This document shows positions 60,220 through 64,000 of a stretch of 64,000 bases of DNA, piece by piece; positions within the stretch are counted from its first letter, which is position 1; each line of letters begins with the position of its first letter. The notes beneath the pieces were generated by a model that saw nothing but the letters and a program-made list of their open reading frames with translations, was not told the origin of the DNA and ran no database searches. Position numbers and translations under genes: made by a program. The stretch comes from CAYLYU01 sp964501925 (GTDB lineage Bacteria; Pseudomonadota; Zetaproteobacteria; Mariprofundales; Mariprofundaceae): NCBI GenBank assembly GCA_964501925.1, contig CAZCTM010000007.1, positions 6,297 to 70,296 of the forward strand. Reading direction: 5' to 3'.

Positions 60220-61599
60220 TCAGGAGGCCCGTTTCCAGGTGGTCCCGCCGGGGCCGTCTTCCAGAAGGATCCCCATGTCAGCAAGTTGTTTGCGTATGGC
60301 GTCCGCCCGCTGAAAGTCACGGGCCTTTCTGGCCTCTGTTCTGGCCGCGATCAGCGCTTCGATTCGTCTCACGTCCTCATTCTTTCCGTGGAACCAGCGA
60401 TCCGGATCCTCCTGCAGCAGACCCAGAACTCCGCTTAACTTGCGAAATTCCGCCGCCAGGGCGGCCACATCCCTGCCTGAATCCAGATGCCGGTTGATCT
60501 CGCGGCAGAGATCGAACAGCACGGCCAGAGCCTCTGCGGTATTGAAATCGTCATTCATGGCCTGACGAAAACGGCCGCTGAAAACACTTTCCCCGTTATC
60601 AGTCTCCGGCACACCGCTCAGCCTGCGCTTGGTCTCGTAGAGGCGATCCAGACCATGCCTGGCCGATACCAGTGCCTCATCACTGAAATCCAGGGGAGAA
60701 CGGTAATGGGTGCCAAGCAGAAAGAAACGAAGCACCTCGGGCTGATACTTTTCCGTGATCTGACGTATGGTGAAGAAATTTCCCAGAGACTTGGACATCT
60801 TCTCCGCGTGGATGTTCACAAACCCATTGTGGACCCACACACGTGCAAACGGCCGTCCGTTCGCCGCCTCACTCTGGGCAATCTCGTTCTCATGATGGGG
60901 AAACCGCAGGTCCATCCCCCCACCATGGATGTCAAAGGTCTCCCCGAGAAGCTTGCAGCTCATGGCCGAGCATTCGATGTGCCAGCCGGGCCGGCCCCTG
61001 CCCCACGGCGAATCCCAGCTGGGCTCCCCTTCCCTGGCCTTCTTCCACAGTACGAAATCAAGAGGATCATGCTTGGCCTCGTTGATTTCCACCCTGGCAC
61101 CGGCCTCCAGTTCATCAATCTTCTTTCCTGAAAGCTTGCCGTAACCGGCAAAGCGCCGGACCGAAAACATGACATCACCATTCTCGGCGATGTAGGCATA
61201 CCCCTGATCCAGGAGACGGGTGATCATTCCGATCATGGCATCCATGTGCTCGGTGGCACGCGGCTCCAGACTGGGCATCAGGCAGTTCAGCCCCTCCATG
61301 TCCTCGTGAAAGGCCCGGATCATCCGGTTGGTCAGTTCCCCGCAAGAGATGCCAAGCTCCCTGGCCCGGCGGATGATCTTGTCATCAATATCGGTGAAGT
61401 TGCGTACGTAGGTCACTTTATAACCCAGATGCTTCAGCCACCGATAGATGACATCAAACACCACCATGACGCGGGCATGTCCAATGTGGGAATAGTCATA
61501 GACGGTAACACCACAGACATACATGCCTACCCGGTCGGGAATGATGGGAGTAAACTCCTCTTTCCTGCGTGTCAGACTGTTGTATATTCTCAACGTCAT
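60220..61599 (-). CDS. cysS: cysteinyl-tRNA synthetase
   Basis: 459 residues, class I: MYVCGVTVYDYSHIGHARV (Zn Cys and HIGH motif), EKMSKSLGNFF (KMSKS), Zn-site WHIECSAM, and HGGGMDLRFPHHENE. Charges tRNA-Cys. Its ATG overlaps the gltX stop by 4 bp. Confidence 0.97.
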   Translation of the reverse strand: MTLRIYNSLTRRKEEFTPIIPDRVGMYVCGVTVYDYSHIGHARVMVVFDVIYRWLKHLGYKVTYVRNFTDIDDKIIRRARELGISCGELTNRMIRAFHEDMEGLNCLMPSLEPRATEHMDAMIGMITRLLDQGYAYIAENGDVMFSVRRFAGYGKLSGKKIDELEAGARVEINEAKHDPLDFVLWKKAREGEPSWDSPWGRGRPGWHIECSAMSCKLLGETFDIHGGGMDLRFPHHENEIAQSEAANGRPFARVWVHNGFVNIHAEKMSKSLGNFFTIRQITEKYQPEVLRFFLLGTHYRSPLDFSDEALVSARHGLDRLYETKRRLSGVPETDNGESVFSGRFRQAMNDDFNTAEALAVLFDLCREINRHLDSGRDVAALAAEFRKLSGVLGLLQEDPDRWFHGKNEDVRRIEALIAARTEARKARDFQRADAIRKQLADMGILLEDGPGGTTWKRAS

Positions 61600-62978
61600 T
61601 GCGATAACCGCCTGATACAGTCGTCAAGACGCTCTCTGACGCCCTCCCGCTGGAGGAACGTGACGACCTTGCTCATTTCCGGACCCGCCAGGACGCCCGT
61701 CAGTGCGGCACGAAGCGGCAAAACCAGTGATTTCCCCTTCCGTCCCGTCTCTGTCTTCAGCATCCCTGTCCACGCCTTCCAGTCGGGTTCTTCAAGCCGC
61801 GACCAGACCTTGCCGGCCAGGATGAAAAATTCCGGGCCGGCCTCCCGAATGACCTGCCATGCTATCTCATTTATGTCCGCATTCGCATCCAGCAAACGTA
61901 CAAATCCGCGTACCTCATCGAGACGATCCAGGTTGCCGCCGATGAGCCAGGAAAAGGAGCGCAGACGCTCCTCGTCCATATCAGGAAAATACGGGCGGAT
62001 CAGCCGGGCGAGTCTTTCCGGCGACAGGGCGTGCAGGATCCGTGTCTGCCAGCGCCACAGATCCTCCTCGGACCAGCGTACAGGTGCCGTGGAAAGATGT
62101 TCCGCATCAAAACAGGCTGCGAGTTCCGTCAGGCTCAGCGCCTGTTCCGGGATATTGGGATGTCCGAGCCGGGCAAGGGTCTGGATCAGGGCCTCGGGAA
62201 GCAACCCGTCCCCCCGAAGCTCGGAAATGCTGCGCGATCCGCTTCGTTTGGAAAGTTTCGCGCCATCGCTTCCCAGCAGCAAACCGTGATGCATGTAGAT
62301 CGGCACGTTCAAATCCAGTTGCTCCAGCAACCAGACCTGATAAACGGAGTTTGTCAGATGGTCGTCACCACGCAGAACATGGGTCACTCCATCCATGGCA
62401 TCATCGATGGCATTGGGCAAGAGGAAGGTGAAGCTCCCATCCGAACGTGCAACGACCGGATCATCCAGATCCCTGCGGGCAACATGAATATCCCTGCGCA
62501 GAATGTCACGCACCACGATTTCACCTTCCTTCGCACGCACGGCAAGACGCCAGACATAGGATTCGTCTTCTGCGCGCCCTGCCGACTCCTCCAGCGACAG
62601 CTTCCTGCATCGACCCACATAGCGGGGTGGAAGACCACGGGAAACGGCCAGACGACGGTCCAGGCTCAATTGATGCCGCGTGCAGAAACAGCGATAAGCC
62701 AGACCCTGCTCAGCCAGTTTTTCCAGCATCCCCATATGGTGGGCATGACGCCTGGACTGAAAGAGGACCTCACCATCCCAGGTCAGTCCAAGCCATAGCA
62801 GGTCATCCTGAATGGAACGAACAAATTCCGCCCCGGAACGCCGCGCATCCGTATCCTCGAATCGCAGCAGAAACCGCCCCCCATATCTTCTCGCATACAG
62901 CCAGTTAAGCAATGCCGTGCGCACATTGCCGATATGCAGTTGTCCCGTGGGAGAGGGCGCAAAACGGGTTACAACCAT
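61596..62978 (-). CDS. gltX: glutamyl-tRNA synthetase paralogue (GltX2/GluRS2-like)
   Basis: 460 residues, class I: the HIGH-type motif GQLHIGNVRTALLNW, the Glu-binding RFAPSPTG, FLLRFEDTDARRSG, and the KLSKRSGSRSI motif. Several blocks (FTFLLPNAIDDAMDGVTHVLRGDDHLTNS) look like the second GluRS type found in several gammaproteobacteria rather than classic GltX1. In Acidithiobacillus ferrooxidans two GluRS enzymes differ in tRNA-Glu/tRNA-Gln preference; which kind this is needs testing. No second gltX is in the window. Confidence 0.85.
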   Translation of the reverse strand: MVVTRFAPSPTGQLHIGNVRTALLNWLYARRYGGRFLLRFEDTDARRSGAEFVRSIQDDLLWLGLTWDGEVLFQSRRHAHHMGMLEKLAEQGLAYRCFCTRHQLSLDRRLAVSRGLPPRYVGRCRKLSLEESAGRAEDESYVWRLAVRAKEGEIVVRDILRRDIHVARRDLDDPVVARSDGSFTFLLPNAIDDAMDGVTHVLRGDDHLTNSVYQVWLLEQLDLNVPIYMHHGLLLGSDGAKLSKRSGSRSISELRGDGLLPEALIQTLARLGHPNIPEQALSLTELAACFDAEHLSTAPVRWSEEDLWRWQTRILHALSPERLARLIRPYFPDMDEERLRSFSWLIGGNLDRLDEVRGFVRLLDANADINEIAWQVIREAGPEFFILAGKVWSRLEEPDWKAWTGMLKTETGRKGKSLVLPLRAALTGVLAGPEMSKVVTFLQREGVRERLDDCIRRLSQ

Positions 62979-63035
62979 GAGCCCGCAAACGCTGGCAACG
63001 ACATGCCGGCTGTCAAGGAGTACCGCACTGCCGGT

Positions 63036-63359
63036 TTACTGACCTTCTGCAGCTTTTTTCCCCCTGTCATCAGGCATAATCAGCATGAACTCGTCCTTGT
63101 GAACGTATCCCAGCTCCCGATGGGCGAGTTCCTCCAGTGCCTCCGGATCGTTCCGCAGCCGGAGGACTTCCCTTGCGAGCTGTTCCCGCCGTTCACGAAG
63201 CGTCTTCACTTCCTGCTTCAGGGCCTCAAAGGACTTGAGCTCCTGACGGTAAACCAGATAGCCATGATCGGAAAAAATCAGATCATATACCATGTAAGCC
63301 AGGATCAGGGTGGCAAAACCCCAGCCCAGGGCCTTAATGATGCGCTGCAGCCCAGCCAC
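63036..63359 (-). CDS. ftsB: cell division protein FtsB
   Basis: 107 residues: one membrane helix (GWGFATLILAYMVYDLIFS), then a long coiled coil (about 40-80, LKQEVKTLRERREQLAREVLRLR) and the ELAHRELGYVHKDEFMLI end common to DivIC/FtsB. Links FtsQ and FtsL in the divisome. The GTG start lies 26 bp inside the eno stop, a real but large overlap; GAGGAG abuts the start, so an internal CTG is also possible. Neighbour of eno, as in E. coli. Confidence 0.9.
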   Translation of the reverse strand: MAGLQRIIKALGWGFATLILAYMVYDLIFSDHGYLVYRQELKSFEALKQEVKTLRERREQLAREVLRLRNDPEALEELAHRELGYVHKDEFMLIMPDDRGKKAAEGQ

Positions 63360-64000
63360 TCCTCAAAAACGCGGCGTGCCCCGCATAACGGGCCTGATCA
63401 CCAAGTTCCTCCTCAATGCGGAGCAACTGATTGTATTTGGCCATGCGATCGGACCTTGAGGCCGATCCGGCCTTGATCTGACCGCACCACAATGCCACCG
63501 CAAGATCAGCAATGGTATAATCCTCGGTTTCCCCGGAGCGATGCGACATCATGCAGCGGTAACCGGCGTTGGTCGCCATGGTCACCGCCATCTGGGTCTC
63601 GGTGAGGGTGCCGATCTGATTTGGCTTCACCAGCAGGGCATTGCCAATACCCTGCTTGATCCCTTCAGCCAGGATCGCGGGGTTGGTCACAAAGATATCG
63701 TCTCCGACAAGCTGAACCCTGTTGCCCAGATGCCTGGTCATCATCTTCCAGCCATCCCAGTCATTTTCCGCCAGACCATCTTCGATCGAGATAATGGGGT
63801 ATTGATTGATCAGCGATTCCAGCCACTCCACCATCCCCTCGGCATCAAGTTTCCGGTTTTCGCTGGCAAGAACATATTTCCCGTCGTGGTACAGTTCGGA
63901 GGCAGCGATATCCATAGCCAGAAGTATCTGTTCCCCGGCCTTGAGTCCTGTCTTCTCAATCGCCTCCATGATGGCTGTCAACCCCGCCTCATTGGAAGGA
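63334..64000 (-). CDS. eno: enolase, N-terminal part outside window
   Basis: C-terminal half of 2-phosphoglycerate dehydratase; the frame continues past base 64000 on the minus strand. Visible: the SNEAG segment leading into LTAIMEAIEKTGLK, DIAASELY, the metal Glu and Asp in SIEDGLAENDW and GDDIFVTNP, the catalytic Lys in LLVKPNQIGTLTET, and SHRSGETEDYTIADLAVA. The last 26 bp overlap ftsB. Glycolysis/gluconeogenesis and RNA degradosome component. Confidence 0.95.
   Translation of the reverse strand, partial: PSNEAGLTAIMEAIEKTGLKAGEQILLAMDIAASELYHDGKYVLASENRKLDAEGMVEWLESLINQYPIISIEDGLAENDWDGWKMMTRHLGNRVQLVGDDIFVTNPAILAEGIKQGIGNALLVKPNQIGTLTETQMAVTMATNAGYRCMMSHRSGETEDYTIADLAVALWCGQIKAGSASRSDRMAKYNQLLRIEEELGDQARYAGHAAFLRSGWAAAHH

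Noticed and set aside
1..64000. CRISPR array, IS elements, prophage or integron
   Set aside because: No regularly spaced direct repeats, transposase, integrase or phage gene is seen.

Overview
This window reads as chromosome of a gammaproteobacterium (GC-rich, close gene packing, many ATGA stop/start overlaps). Supporting signs are the DUF4390-ntrY-ntrX-trkA-trkH block, E. coli-like Icd, SucA/SucB, Ppa, CysE and RmuC, and a YbeL-type zinc-ribbon domain. Metabolism looks respiratory and possibly oxygen-limited: c-type cytochromes, oxygen-independent HemN, a membrane pyrophosphatase, and a two-subunit pyruvate carboxylase. The species cannot be named from sequence alone. I see no IS elements, prophage, CRISPR array or rRNA; one tRNA-Gln(CUG) is present.

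Layout. 1-2.6 kb (+): two c-type cytochromes and hemN. 2.6-8.9 kb (-): an isocitrate dehydrogenase fused to a YbeL-like domain, a lipoprotein, aspS, a CBS protein, a class V aminotransferase and a THEP1-type NTPase. 9.0-12.4 kb: a CheR-like methyltransferase (+), then membrane and soluble pyrophosphatases (-). 12.6-17.4 kb (+): a small Cys-rich protein, an L,D-transpeptidase, pyruvate carboxylase A and B subunits, and an SDR. 17.4-25.2 kb (-): rpsO, pnp, an M16 peptidase, cysE, iscR, a cysteine desulfurase, an A-type Fe-S carrier, gcvR-like and def, with a clear IscR operator/promoter before iscR. 25.3-28.3 kb (+): a CPA antiporter with TrkA domains, and cysM. 28.3-35.2 kb (-): DUF4390, ntrY, ntrX, trkA, trkH. 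35.3-37.8 kb (+): a thioesterase, rmuC and an EEP-family nuclease/phosphatase. 37.8-40.5 kb (-): gmd, fcl and a DUF2231 protein. 41-45.1 kb (-): tRNA-Gln, sucB, sucA.

45.5-64 kb is a surface-polysaccharide region joined to housekeeping genes. It holds a membrane-anchored SGNH-like protein, two P-loop sulfotransferases, a methyltransferase-GNAT fusion, a Wzm/Wzt exporter, two secreted proteins, and a long minus-strand run: eno, ftsB, gltX, cysS, a UDP-uronate-type epimerase, cysC, manC, rfbA, rfbC, rfbD, rfbB. APS kinase (cysC) can supply PAPS, the donor the sulfotransferases need, while manC, gmd, fcl, rfbABCD and the epimerase supply GDP-mannose, GDP-fucose, dTDP-rhamnose and a UDP-uronate. 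The simplest joint reading is export of a sulfated deoxyhexose-containing polysaccharide. No glycosyltransferase is in the window, so assembly must be encoded elsewhere.

The most unusual items are the icd-ybeL fusion, the methyltransferase-GNAT fusion beside sulfotransferases, the embedded cysC, the NtrX-like regulator with GAFPGA in place of GAFTGA, the triheme cytochrome whose third domain lacks the axial Met, and a reduced isc operon under a near-consensus type 1 IscR site.
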